A DNA stretch of 64,000 nucleotides from Saccharibacillus sacchari DSM 19268 (GTDB lineage: Bacteria > Bacillota > Bacilli > Paenibacillales > Paenibacillaceae): NCBI RefSeq assembly GCF_000585395.1, contig NZ_KK073875.1, forward strand, positions 2,790,017-2,854,016. Reading direction: 5' to 3'. A model generated the notes under the pieces. It searched no databases, had not been told where the DNA came from, and worked only from the letters and a program-made list of their open reading frames with translations. How positions within the stretch are numbered: position 1 is the first letter of the stretch; each line of letters begins with the position of its first letter. This document shows positions 45,231 through 54,020 of the stretch, piece after piece. A program made the position numbers and the translations under genes.

Positions 45231-46553
45231 ATGCGCCGTTCGGATTTTTGGTATGGGAAAAGGACGCCGCTGTGGCTGGTGCCCGTGCTGATCGTCGGGG
45301 TGCTGCTGCTCGGGCTGTGGCTGACGGGCGAAAATGAAAGCGGATACGAAAGACCGGCCGCCGCGGAAGAAAAGGTGTCGATCGAGTTCTGGACGCCGTT
45401 CAGCGGAGGAGACAGCTCGTTCATGAACGCGCTCGTGGCGAAGTACAACGAAGAGAATCAAGACGGGGTAGCGGTGCGCATGAACAACAACAAGCTGGAC
45501 GACTACTACGCGAAGCTGTCCACGGCCATCGTGACGGGCGAAGCGCCGGATATCGCGATCGTGCACGTGTCGAAGTATGCGCAGTACGTGCCCGCGGAAT
45601 TCGTGTCGGTCGTCGGGGAAAAGGAAGCGGAGGAAGCGGGCGTGGACTGGGACGGCTACAATCCGAACATCCTGCGCAAAACGGTCGTGGACGGCAAACA
45701 TTACGGCGTGCCGCTGGATGCCCATTTCGGCGTGCTCTACTACAACAAAAAATGGCTGGAGCAGGCGGGGTTATACGAGGACGGCATCGTCAAGATGGGA
45801 CCGGGCGAAGAAGGCTTTACCGATTTTTTGAAAAAGCTTCGCGACGAAGTGCCCGAGGACGTGGCCCCGCTCGCCGTGCCGAACATCCGCATCGACTCGC
45901 TGTGGCTCTGGTGGTCGCTGTACAGCCAGATCGACGGAGGCGGCAAGCTGTATGACGAAACGGGCACGCGTGCGCAGCTGAACGAACAAGCGGCGAAGCG
46001 TTCGCTCGATTACGTCGACTCCTTGTATCGCCAAGGCTTGATTCCGCCGGACATCAACGACGCGACCAGCCAGTTCGCCCGGGGACGCGCGGCCACGCTG
46101 TTTCTCGGCGTATGGTCGATCGGCTTGTTCGAGCAGGCCGACGATCTGGACTTCGGCGTGATGCCGCTGCCGCAAATTTACGACCATCCCGCTTCGTGGG
46201 GCGACGCGCATACGCTTGCGCTGCCGGCCCGGGCGGACGCCGATCCGGCAAAAAGGCAGGCCGCGCTCAAGTTCGCGGACTGGCTGACGCAGCACGGCGA
46301 CGTTTGGGCGCAAGCGGGGCATATTCCGGCGTACGAAGCGGCCGCGAATTCGCCGGAATTCCTGGCGCTGCCCCGCCGCGAAGATTACGTGAACGCGGCC
46401 GACGACGTCGCCTATTTCCCTGACCATCCCAAGCAGGGGAGGATCAACGACGAATTGGTCGCCGAGCTGGAGCGGCTGTGGTCGGGCAGTCTGACGGTCG
46501 ACGGCCTGCTGAAGCGGATCGGGCCGAAAATCGACCGGATTTTGGAGGAATAG
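45231..46553 (+). CDS. Membrane-anchored sugar-binding protein (sensor of a three-component system)
   Basis: 440 residues of the CUT1 extracellular solute-binding (SBP_bac_1) family. An N-terminal helix at about 13-33 ('LWLVPVLIVGVLLLGLWLTG') has no lipobox Cys, so the protein is anchored by an uncleaved helix. The ligand domain 'IEFWTPFSGGDSSFMNALVAKYN' is clearly related to the transporter lipoprotein at 50.6 kb ('YWTPFSGGDGEFMTQMIEKFN'). It lies 3 nt before a histidine kinase gene, as in the AraPST system of Geobacillus, where the binding protein senses arabinose for the kinase. The ATG at 45231 has GAGGAG upstream. The ligand is inferred to be an arabino-oligosaccharide. Confidence 0.85.
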   Translation: MRRSDFWYGKRTPLWLVPVLIVGVLLLGLWLTGENESGYERPAAAEEKVSIEFWTPFSGGDSSFMNALVAKYNEENQDGVAVRMNNNKLDDYYAKLSTAIVTGEAPDIAIVHVSKYAQYVPAEFVSVVGEKEAEEAGVDWDGYNPNILRKTVVDGKHYGVPLDAHFGVLYYNKKWLEQAGLYEDGIVKMGPGEEGFTDFLKKLRDEVPEDVAPLAVPNIRIDSLWLWWSLYSQIDGGGKLYDETGTRAQLNEQAAKRSLDYVDSLYRQGLIPPDINDATSQFARGRAATLFLGVWSIGLFEQADDLDFGVMPLPQIYDHPASWGDAHTLALPARADADPAKRQAALKFADWLTQHGDVWAQAGHIPAYEAAANSPEFLALPRREDYVNAADDVAYFPDHPKQGRINDELVAELERLWSGSLTVDGLLKRIGPKIDRILEE

Positions 46554-46556
46554 CCT

Positions 46557-48371
46557 ATGCGGAAGATCGCGGCTTATTGGAGAGACCGATACTGGAAAGA
46601 CCGGGGCCTCGCGTTCAAGCTGATCTGGATCAATCTGGTGCTCATTGCCGTGCCGCTGCTGCTGTCCTCGCTGCTGAGCGGGATCGGGTACTCCAAGTCC
46701 ACGCAGCGCAACGTAGGCACGTACCAAGCGGATGCCGTGCGGGAATTCAGCGCCAATCTGGACATCTATATGAACGAGCTGGCGCTGCTCACGACGCTGC
46801 CTTACCAGACGCCGGATCTGCTCGATTACCTGGAACGCCGGGACGCGGACCAGTCGACGCTGTACGAGGAACGGAAGCTGTTGGAAGATTTCATGCGGCG
46901 CATCCGCGTGAACGGCCGGGTAGACACGATCGGGATCACGCTTCAGGCGGAAAAGGTGCGTTCCTACGTGGAGCCGCCGGACAGCCCGGGGCGTTTCACC
47001 GAAGGATACGATCCCGATCTGAGCGCCTTTTTGTCGCAGGCTTCGTCCGGCCTTGCCGTGTTCGTCAGGCCGCACGCCGTGCTGTCGGACAACGGCTCGA
47101 CATACGAGGTATTCTCCGCGGTGCGCGTGATTCGCAGCCTGGAAAGCGGCGAACCGCTCGCCATTTTGAAAATCGACGTGCCGGCGAACGACCTGAACGA
47201 ACGGATCGCCAATCTGTCGGGCAGCGGGGAACGCTCGGTCGCGGTGCTCGACGGCAAAGGCACTCCGATCTACGAAAACGGAAACTTTCCCGACTCTACC
47301 GGCAATCTGGGCGCGTATCGGGGCGAAGGCACGGTCACGCTGGGCAGCGGCCGCTCCGCCGTGCTGATGACCTACGTAACGTCGCCGGTGACGGGCTGGA
47401 CGGTGCTTCAGGCGGTGCCGCTTAGCGTGCTGCTCAAAGACGCCGAGACGGTCAACCGGCAGATGCTGCTGGTCGGGCTGGTCTGCCTGGCCGCTTCGAT
47501 CTTCGTATCCGTGCTCTATTCGCTGCGCATCACGCGGCCGCTGAGCGTGCTGCGGCGTTCGATGAAAAGGGTGGAAAAAGGCGAGTTCGGACTGTCGATC
47601 CCGGTCGAAAGCGAAGACGAGATCGGCCACCTCAGCCGCACCTTCAACCTGATGGTTTCCCGGCTCGGCAGCTTGACGTACCGGCTGTACGAGACGGAGA
47701 TTCGCGAGAAAAACGCGGAGATCGCGTCGCTGCAAAGCCAGATCAATCCCCACTTTTTGTACAACACGCTGGGTTCGATCAGCATGTACGCGGAGCTTGA
47801 AGGCAACCGGGAAGTCGTCAGCATGACCAACCATCTGAGCGCCCTGCTGCGCTACAGCATGGGCGGAGGACGTTCGGAGGTGACGATCCGCGAAGAAATC
47901 GAGCATATTCGCGGCTATCTGGCGATCCAGAGCATCCGTTACGAGGAACGGCTGCGCTACAAGATCGAAGCCCGGCCGGGGCTGCTGGAGCAGCCGATCA
48001 TCCGGCTGACGCTTCAGCCCGTGGTGGAAAACGCGATCGTGCACGGGCTGGAGCGCGGAAGCGGCGAAGTGGAGATCGGGATCGCGATATCGGCGGAGAA
48101 CGGACAGGTGTCGATCGCGGTCGAAGATAACGGTCCGGGCATGGACGACGAGGCGCTGCGGCGTCAGAACGCCAAGATGGAGGAGGGGCTGCTGCCGGAC
48201 GGCCCCGGCGGTCACGGGCTGGTCAACGTGCACCGCAGGCTGGCGCTCAAGTACGGCCGGGGGTTCGGCGTTCGGTTGGAGCGTTCGGCAAGCGGCGGCA
48301 TCCGCGCGAACATCATGCTGCCGCGCGCAGCGGAAGAAGAATCGGAAGAAGGGAGAGAGGGCCTTGGATAA
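46557..48371 (+). CDS. YesM/LytS-type sensor histidine kinase
   Basis: 604 residues. Two transmembrane helices (about 22-43 and 304-326) enclose an extracellular Cache-like domain of about 260 residues. A HAMP domain follows ('RITRPLSVLRRSMKRVEKGEFGLSI'), then the His_kinase domain with phospho-acceptor His399 in 'INPHFLYNTL'. The ATPase has 'PVVENAIVHGLERG' (N box) and 'VEDNGPGMD', with 'GGHGLVNVHRRL' (G box). It should phosphorylate the AraC-type regulator encoded next, overlapping by 8 nt. It probably reads the neighbouring membrane-anchored binding protein. Confidence 0.93.
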   Translation: MRKIAAYWRDRYWKDRGLAFKLIWINLVLIAVPLLLSSLLSGIGYSKSTQRNVGTYQADAVREFSANLDIYMNELALLTTLPYQTPDLLDYLERRDADQSTLYEERKLLEDFMRRIRVNGRVDTIGITLQAEKVRSYVEPPDSPGRFTEGYDPDLSAFLSQASSGLAVFVRPHAVLSDNGSTYEVFSAVRVIRSLESGEPLAILKIDVPANDLNERIANLSGSGERSVAVLDGKGTPIYENGNFPDSTGNLGAYRGEGTVTLGSGRSAVLMTYVTSPVTGWTVLQAVPLSVLLKDAETVNRQMLLVGLVCLAASIFVSVLYSLRITRPLSVLRRSMKRVEKGEFGLSIPVESEDEIGHLSRTFNLMVSRLGSLTYRLYETEIREKNAEIASLQSQINPHFLYNTLGSISMYAELEGNREVVSMTNHLSALLRYSMGGGRSEVTIREEIEHIRGYLAIQSIRYEERLRYKIEARPGLLEQPIIRLTLQPVVENAIVHGLERGSGEVEIGIAISAENGQVSIAVEDNGPGMDDEALRRQNAKMEEGLLPDGPGGHGLVNVHRRLALKYGRGFGVRLERSASGGIRANIMLPRAAEEESEEGREGLG

Positions 48372-49983
48372 ACGAACGGTATTGGTCGTCGACGACGAAG
48401 CGATCTTTCGCAGAGGACTGCGCCATCTGATCGGCACGTCGGGCAAAGATTGGGAAGTGGTCGGGGAAGCGAAAGACGGCCTCGAAGCGTTGGAGGAGAT
48501 CGAGCGCCTGAAGCCGGAGCTGGTCATCACGGATATCCGCATGCCGCGCCTCGACGGCATCGGATTGCAAGAACAGATTCGCGAGCGTCACCCGAATATT
48601 CGCTGCTTCGTGCTGAGCGGGTACAACGATTTTCGTTACGCGCAAAGCTCGCTGCGTTACGGCGCCCGGGATTACCTGCTTAAGCCGGTAGACAAAGAAG
48701 AGCTGTACCGGGTGCTGGATCAGGTGGAGCGCGAACTGCTGCAAAAAGAAATGCAGCAGGAAAAACGCCTGCCCGCGCAAAGCGCCGCCGCTTCTTCCGA
48801 AGAACGCGAACGGCTGCTGGACGGGCTGGTGCGCGGCGAACTGCCGCACGCGCGTCCGGGCGAACTGCGCAGAGCGGGCATCGAGTTCGAGCGCGGCATC
48901 TACTGCCTCGTCGTCGAGCTGGACAAAGACTCGGTCGAGCGGACCCGTTACGAACGGCAGGAAGCGGAGCTGTTCTCGCTGTATATCCGCCAATTCGTCG
49001 AGGAAGCGCTGACCGGCGTCCGGGCGGGCTTCGTGTTCCGCCGCGGCGAAAGCGTCGTGGCGCTGCTCGACGCCGAAGTCTCGGCGGAATCCCGCGAAGA
49101 GATCGCGGGGCTGTCCCGGCATATCGCGGCGAAGATCAGACGCGAAGGCAACTTGACGATCACCATCGGGATCGGGGGAGGCGTGCACGGCATCGAAGAA
49201 GCGTCGAAGTCGTACGGCGAAGCGAAGATCGCATTGCTGTACCGGCTGACGTCCGGCGGCAACCGGGTGCTGCTGTATGAAGACCCGCCGCGCCAGGAAG
49301 CGTCGTCGGCCAAAACGCCGCTGACCCACCGCGGCTATCTGGAGCAGGCGCTGCTCGAAGGCGGCGACGACGATCTCGGCGAACGGGTCCGCGAAGGCAT
49401 CGAGCAGCTGTGCGGTTCCGCCGCTAGTCCCGGCGTCATTCACGAGCAGGTCTGCCGGATGCTGCTCGAAGCGTACGGCTTGGCCGTGGACCGCGGATTG
49501 CAAAGCGATTGGCCGGAAGGCCGCGATATCGGCGGAGCGCTGCAAGGCGCGCTCGCGATCAGCTCGCGAACGGAGCTGGCCGCCTACTGCGCCGGGATGC
49601 TCCGTTCGCTGCAAGCGCTGATCCGCCGCAGCGACGAAGGCGGCGGCATGCACGCCGTGGACAAGGTCGTCCGGCATATCGAGGAGCATTACGCGGAGCC
49701 GATCACGCTCGGCAGCATGGCGGAACTGGTGTATCTCAACGCTTCGTACTTGAGCAGTCTGTTCAAAACCCGCCTCGGCCGCTCGTTCGTCGAGATCCTG
49801 ACCGCCGTTCGGGTGCGAGAAGCATCGAAGCGCCTGCTGCACACCGACGACAAGATCGCTTCGATCGCCTACGAGACCGGGTTCTCCAATATCCGGCATT
49901 TCAACCGCGTGTTCAAAACGGAAACCGGACGCACGCCGAAAGAATTCCGTGAGACGCTGCGCCCCGACCGGGCGAAGGCGTGA
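48364..49983 (+). CDS. YesN-type AraC-family response regulator
   Basis: 539 residues. Receiver domain at about 1-125 has the acidic pair 'VVDDE', phospho-acceptor Asp57 in 'VITDIRMPRLDG' and Lys in 'YLLKPVDKEEL'. A central region of about 280 residues of YesN type follows. The C-terminal AraC DNA-binding domain (about 430-535) has two helix-turn-helix units ('ITLGSMAELVYLNASYLSSLFKTRLGRSF' and 'IASIAYETGFSNIRHFNRVFKTETGRTPKEFRE'). It likely activates the sugar transport operon downstream and perhaps GH43. TTG start overlaps the kinase gene by 8 nt. Confidence 0.93.
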   Translation: MDKRTVLVVDDEAIFRRGLRHLIGTSGKDWEVVGEAKDGLEALEEIERLKPELVITDIRMPRLDGIGLQEQIRERHPNIRCFVLSGYNDFRYAQSSLRYGARDYLLKPVDKEELYRVLDQVERELLQKEMQQEKRLPAQSAAASSEERERLLDGLVRGELPHARPGELRRAGIEFERGIYCLVVELDKDSVERTRYERQEAELFSLYIRQFVEEALTGVRAGFVFRRGESVVALLDAEVSAESREEIAGLSRHIAAKIRREGNLTITIGIGGGVHGIEEASKSYGEAKIALLYRLTSGGNRVLLYEDPPRQEASSAKTPLTHRGYLEQALLEGGDDDLGERVREGIEQLCGSAASPGVIHEQVCRMLLEAYGLAVDRGLQSDWPEGRDIGGALQGALAISSRTELAAYCAGMLRSLQALIRRSDEGGGMHAVDKVVRHIEEHYAEPITLGSMAELVYLNASYLSSLFKTRLGRSFVEILTAVRVREASKRLLHTDDKIASIAYETGFSNIRHFNRVFKTETGRTPKEFRETLRPDRAKA

Positions 49984-50067
49984 TCGGAATTCGATCGGAG
50001 GAAAGAGGCGAGCAGGACGGAAGCTATCGGTCAGGCGGCAAAGCGGGTAATCGCGTGCAGCGGGACT

Positions 50068-50137
50068 CGTACCTTGTCGACGCTAAAAGTAAGGTTACGC
50101 CTGTCTGAGATTTCGTACCTACAGCGTGCACGAAGCC
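50068..50137 (-). repeat. MITE-like element, decayed copy D
   Basis: CGTACCTTGTCGACGCTAAA and AAGTAAGGTTACGCC match one end of copies A and B. The hairpin part is degenerate (TTCGT/ACGAA) and the far end is missing. Confidence 0.55.
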
Positions 50138-50139
50138 TC

Positions 50140-50331
50140 TAACGGATCGCATGTCCTTTAAACGCATCAATCCAGCCTGTTTTGGATTTTAACGGATCGC
50201 ATGTCCGTTAAAATGCCGAAACAGGCTTTTTTGCGCTCTAAAAGCACCTTCATTCGCTTTAAGCGTCACCTGAATCCGTTAGCCGTCTCGCGCCCTCGAA
50301 AAAGGCTTCTAAGCGTCGCCTGAATCCGTTA
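50140..50331. repeat. AACGGA repeat array with 50-nt period
   Basis: TAACGGATCGCATGTCC occurs at 50140 and 50190, and TAAGCGTCRCCTGAATCCGTTA occurs at 50260 and 50310. Each pair is exactly 50 nt apart, and the second pair resembles the first inverted. The second unit is the palindrome TAACGGATCGCATGTCCGTTA. An outer stem GCCTGTTT/AAACAGGC followed by TTTTTT (50174-50231) makes this also a likely terminator of the kinase-regulator operon. Confidence 0.75.
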
Positions 50332-50464
50332 AATGTTCGCGCAAGCCCGGGAACGGCAGCGTTACCCTATAGCGGCACGGCTTGTCGGAACGAAACCCAA
50401 ACATATGTCCACTTCCCCTAAAGAAGCGTCATTCAGTCCCGCGGCGTTCAGCCTTATGATTGAT

Positions 50465-50479
50465 TTGTAAGCGCAATCA
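50465..50479. promoter_or_regulatory. Consensus cre (CcpA) site
   Basis: TTGTAAGCGCAATCA matches WTGNAARCGNWWWCA at every position, centred in ATTGATT...AATCAAT. It lies 95 bp before the transporter lipoprotein gene, so carbon catabolite control is expected. Confidence 0.85.
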
Positions 50480-50573
50480 ATAAATGTCGCGGGGTTAATG
50501 GGCACTCGAATTATCGGGCACTCGGAGAAGTTCGACAAAGATTCCAAAGCATATTCATAAGGGAGGCTCAACC

Positions 50574-51899
50574 ATGAGAAAAAGACATCTGTTCCAAACT
50601 GCCGTACTGTCGTTGGCGCTCATGCTGCTGCTCAGCGCCTGCGCGGCGGGAGACGCCGGCACGAGTTCGGGAACGACCGGAACGACCGACGCCGGAGGCG
50701 AGGGCGGCGAAGCGCCGGCCGGCAAAACGACCATCTCGTACTGGACGCCGTTCAGCGGCGGAGACGGCGAGTTCATGACCCAGATGATCGAGAAGTTCAA
50801 CGCGGAGAACCAAGAGATTCACGTGGAACAACTCGCGAATCCGGCAGCGGATTATTACACCAAGCTGCAAACGGCGATCGCGTCGGATCAGGCGCCGGAT
50901 CTTATGGTGCTGCACTCCTCGCGCATGCCGCAGTTCGTCCCGTCCGGCTTCGTGACGCCGCTCGACGACCTGGCCGCCGAAGCCCAGCTCGATTGGGGCG
51001 AGTTCAACCCGACGATCCTGGAATCGACCGTGTACGACGAGAAGCATTATTCCGTTCCGCTCGATACCCACGCGATCGTCATGTATTACAACAAAGAACA
51101 CCTGGAGAAAGCGGGCGTGCTCGGCGAAGACGGCAAGCCGGTCTACGACCAATCGCCGGAAGGCTTCACCGAATTCCTGACCAAGATCAAAGACGCGGTT
51201 CCCGCCGACGTTGCGCCGCTGGCGCAGCCGGACGTGCGGATCGACTCTTACTGGATGTTCTGGGCCTTCTATAACCAATTGGCCGAAGGCGGCACGTTCT
51301 ACGACGACGGCGGCAAAGCCGCGCTGAACAATCCGCAGGCGCTGCAAGCGCTGGAATACGTCGACAGCCTCTATACGTCGGGACTGATCCCGCCGAAAAT
51401 CAACGATGCCGTCAAGCTGTTCCAAGACAAACGCGCGGCGGTGCTGATCACCGGCGTATGGAGCACGGGCGCTTTCGAAAGCGTCGAAGGATTAGACTTC
51501 GGCGTCGTGCCGATGCCGCAGATTTACGACCAACCGGCGACTTGGGGCGATTCGCATACGCTGGCGCTGCCGAAGCACGGCACGGAAGATCCGGCCAAGC
51601 AAAAAGCCGCGCTGATCTTCGCCAAGTGGCTGGCCGACAACGGCGAGCTGTGGGCGAAAGCCGGCCATATCCCGAGCGTGACCAACGTGCTGGAATCCCA
51701 AGCCTTCAAAGACATGCCGTACCGCAGCGATTACGCGGCTTCGGCGGACTTCGTCAAATACTGGCCGCGCAACGAAAAGCAGGGCCAGGTCAACGACAAC
51801 GTGGTCAAAGAATTCGAGAAAATGATGGCCGGCAAGCAGGACGCGAAAACGACGCTCGAAAAAGCGAACGCGGCGATCGATAAAACGACGGGCCAATAA
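50574..51899 (+). CDS. CUT1 sugar ABC transporter substrate-binding lipoprotein
   Basis: 441 residues. Signal peptide with lipobox 'LLLSAC' (Cys near residue 23), a Gly/Thr-rich linker, then the SBP_bac_1 fold ('TISYWTPFSGGDGEFMTQM', 'YVDSLYTSGLIPPKINDAV', 'TWGDSHTLALPKHG'). It binds an oligosaccharide outside the cell for the two permeases that follow. A paralogue at 45.2 kb serves as membrane-anchored sensor, so both probably bind the same sugar. A GC-rich hairpin (AAGGCGGTCC/GGACCGCCTT) just after the stop would favour higher expression of this gene than of the permeases. Confidence 0.93.
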   Translation: MRKRHLFQTAVLSLALMLLLSACAAGDAGTSSGTTGTTDAGGEGGEAPAGKTTISYWTPFSGGDGEFMTQMIEKFNAENQEIHVEQLANPAADYYTKLQTAIASDQAPDLMVLHSSRMPQFVPSGFVTPLDDLAAEAQLDWGEFNPTILESTVYDEKHYSVPLDTHAIVMYYNKEHLEKAGVLGEDGKPVYDQSPEGFTEFLTKIKDAVPADVAPLAQPDVRIDSYWMFWAFYNQLAEGGTFYDDGGKAALNNPQALQALEYVDSLYTSGLIPPKINDAVKLFQDKRAAVLITGVWSTGAFESVEGLDFGVVPMPQIYDQPATWGDSHTLALPKHGTEDPAKQKAALIFAKWLADNGELWAKAGHIPSVTNVLESQAFKDMPYRSDYAASADFVKYWPRNEKQGQVNDNVVKEFEKMMAGKQDAKTTLEKANAAIDKTTGQ

Positions 51900-51928
51900 A
51901 CCGCGGATCACGACGACAAGCAAGCGAA

Positions 51929-51960
51929 AAGGCGGTCCCGCCGCGGACCGCCTTCCTTGT
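51929..51960 (+). terminator. Intra-operon hairpin after the binding-protein gene
   Basis: AAGGCGGTCC pairs perfectly with GGACCGCCTT, followed by only a weak T run. Probably a partial terminator or mRNA-stabilising hairpin. Confidence 0.6.
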
Positions 51961-52094
51961 TTCGAAGAACGGTCCCGCGGTGCGGCAGCCGAAGCTTCCG
52001 TTCGCGATCCGTCGTGCCGATGCCGCATCATCTTCGCTTTTCCCGTTACCGGGTTTTCCGTTCTTATCTTCCTTATCCGAAAGGAGCGACGATC

Positions 52095-53030
52095 ATGGCT
52101 ACCCAAACATTGGCGGACGGCAAAAAAACCGGAGCTCCCGCCCGCGCGCCGCGAAGCTCGCTGCGTCGACAGGGCTGGGTCACCGGCGTCCTGATGGTGC
52201 TGCCGTACACGATCTTTTTCTTGCTGTTCTCGATGATTCCGATCCTGTACGGCTTCGGCGTCAGCTTCTACGATTGGTCGCTGCTCGGCGACAAAACGTT
52301 TATCGGCTTGCAAAACTACGTCAACCTGATGCAGGACGAAGAGTTCCGCGCCAATCTGCTGAACACGGTGCTGTTCACCGTCGTCAGCGTGCCGCTGATC
52401 ACCGGGGTAGGCCTTTTGCTGGCGGTGATGGTGAACGGCATCCGCAAAGGGCAGGCGTTCCTGCGCATTTCGTTCTTCATGCCCTACGTGCTGTCGGTAT
52501 CCGTCATCTCCAGCATCTGGGTTATCTTTCTTCAGCCGTACACGGGCCTGCTGAACCGGGTTCTGCGCGGCATCGGATTGATCAACAGCGAAATCTTCTG
52601 GCTGTCCGATTCGACGCTGGCCTGGGCTTCGATCATCATGGCGACGCTGTGGTGGACGATCGGCTTCGTGTTCGTGCTGTTCCTCGCCGGTCTTCAGGAC
52701 ATTCCGGAGTCGTATTACGAAGCGGCCGGGCTGGAAGGCGCCAACCGCTGGCAGACGTTCCGCTATATCACGTTCCCGTCGCTCTCGCGGGTAACCGTGC
52801 TGGTCGTCGTGCTCCAGACCATCGCTTCGTTCAAAATCTTCGGCCAATCCAAGCTGATCACGGGGGGAGGACCGGCGGGCGCGACCAAAACGGTCGTGTT
52901 CTCGATCTACGAGAACGGCTTTCAGACCTTCCAGATGGGCTACGCTTCGGCGATCGCGTTCGTGCTGATGCTGGTCATTCTGGTCATCTCGCTGCTGCAA
53001 ACGCTGCTGCTGCGCAGATTCGGCGAATAA
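52095..53030 (+). CDS. CUT1 sugar ABC transporter permease (MalF/LacF-type)
   Basis: 311 residues with six helices. Begins with a basic cytoplasmic tail. 'IPESYYEAAGLEGANRWQTFRYITFPSLS' near residue 210 is the EAA loop that contacts the ATPase. The C terminus ends with 'LLQTLLLRRFGE'. The ATG at 52095 has AAGGAG 8 nt upstream, so a longer TTG-start frame from 51957 is rejected. It works with the next permease. No ATPase gene is present, so a shared MsmX/UgpC-type ATPase elsewhere is expected, as for many Firmicute CUT1 systems. Confidence 0.93.
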   Translation: MATQTLADGKKTGAPARAPRSSLRRQGWVTGVLMVLPYTIFFLLFSMIPILYGFGVSFYDWSLLGDKTFIGLQNYVNLMQDEEFRANLLNTVLFTVVSVPLITGVGLLLAVMVNGIRKGQAFLRISFFMPYVLSVSVISSIWVIFLQPYTGLLNRVLRGIGLINSEIFWLSDSTLAWASIIMATLWWTIGFVFVLFLAGLQDIPESYYEAAGLEGANRWQTFRYITFPSLSRVTVLVVVLQTIASFKIFGQSKLITGGGPAGATKTVVFSIYENGFQTFQMGYASAIAFVLMLVILVISLLQTLLLRRFGE

Positions 53031-53057
53031 TCGGAAAAGAAAAAGGAGGGAGTTCCC

Positions 53058-53870
53058 ATGCTTGATCGCATTTATCCGTATGTCGTCCGCATCGCGGCCG
53101 TGTTGTTCGCGCTCATGTTCCTGACGCCGATCTTCTGGATGCTGTCGCTCTCGCTGACGCCCGAAGGCGGCAGCCTGTTCGCCGGCGGGTTCAACGTCTC
53201 GCTCGACAACTACAAGACCGTGCTGAGCCGCGCCCCGATCTTCGGTTGGATGGGCAACAGCCTGGTCGTGTCGGTCGTCACGACGGCGTTGGTGCTGCTG
53301 CTCGCGTCGATGGCGGCGTATTCCTTTTCCCGTATCCGGTTTCCCGGCAGCAAGGTGCTGTTCATCCTGTTCCTGTCGGCGATGATGATTCCCGGCGAAG
53401 CAACGCTGATCCCGCTGTACCTGCTGATGCGCGACGTCGACCTGCTCGGCACGAGAGTCTCGCTGATCCTGCCCGCGATCGCGGGTCCGATGGGCATCTT
53501 CATCCTCAAGCAATTTTTCGACGGGCTGCCCAAAGACCTGGAAGAAGCGGCGCGGATCGACGGAGCGGGCTTTTTCAAAATCTGGTACCGCATCTTCCTG
53601 CCGCTGTCGCGCCCGGCGCTGGCCGCGCTCGGCATCTTCACCTTCATCGGCTCGTGGAACGACTACGTCTGGCCGCTGATCTCCATCTCGGACAAAGCGT
53701 ATATGACGATCACGCTCGGCCTGCCGATGTTCCAAAGTTCGTACAATCAGGAATACGCCCTGCCGATGACCGCCAACGCGCTCGCCGCCATTCCGGTGCT
53801 GATCGTGTTCCTCATTTTCCAAAAGCAGATCATCAAAGGCATCGCGTTCACGGGCGGCAAAGAAATGTAG
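53058..53870 (+). CDS. CUT1 sugar ABC transporter permease (MalG/LacG-type)
   Basis: 270 residues with six helices. The EAA loop 'LPKDLEEAARIDGAGFFKIWYRIFLPLSRPALAALG' lies near residue 160. The segments 'FIGSWNDYVWPLI' and 'GIAFTGGKEM' at the C terminus are typical of the second CUT1 permease. AAGGAGGG lies before the ATG, 27 bp after the first permease. It ends before a 150-bp gap containing a hairpin and the GH2 gene. Confidence 0.94.
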   Translation: MLDRIYPYVVRIAAVLFALMFLTPIFWMLSLSLTPEGGSLFAGGFNVSLDNYKTVLSRAPIFGWMGNSLVVSVVTTALVLLLASMAAYSFSRIRFPGSKVLFILFLSAMMIPGEATLIPLYLLMRDVDLLGTRVSLILPAIAGPMGIFILKQFFDGLPKDLEEAARIDGAGFFKIWYRIFLPLSRPALAALGIFTFIGSWNDYVWPLISISDKAYMTITLGLPMFQSSYNQEYALPMTANALAAIPVLIVFLIFQKQIIKGIAFTGGKEM

Positions 53871-53942
53871 CAAGTTTCCGTCATGTTGGCGGTTCGAGGT
53901 CATCATGCACGGAAATCTTAGGGTAATCATGTAAAAAAAGAC

Positions 53943-54008
53943 GATGCGGCGGGCGCTCTCGTACGAGCAATAATCGAGGTATGGAAGCGCCCCCCGCCGA
54001 TCGCATCC
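53943..54008 (+). other. Long imperfect hairpin before the GH2 ribosome site
   Basis: GATGCGGCGGGCGCT pairs imperfectly with AGCGCCCCCCGCCGATCGCATC. It ends just upstream of the AAGGAGG of the GH2 gene, with no T tract, so it is more likely an mRNA-processing or translational element than a terminator. Confidence 0.4.
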
Positions 54009-54020
54009 CAAGGAGGATTT

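Noticed and set aside
50140-50331. CRISPR-like regular repeats
   Set aside because: Only two pairs of short units with inverted relation and no spacers or cas genes; better described as AACGGA palindromes.
45771-54011. Very long minus-strand open frames (for example 45771-48560 and 51492-54011)
   Set aside because: They lie opposite well-recognised kinase, regulator and transporter genes. They are low-complexity, Arg/Asp/Gln-rich translations with no family motif or ribosome site, caused by GC-biased third codon positions.
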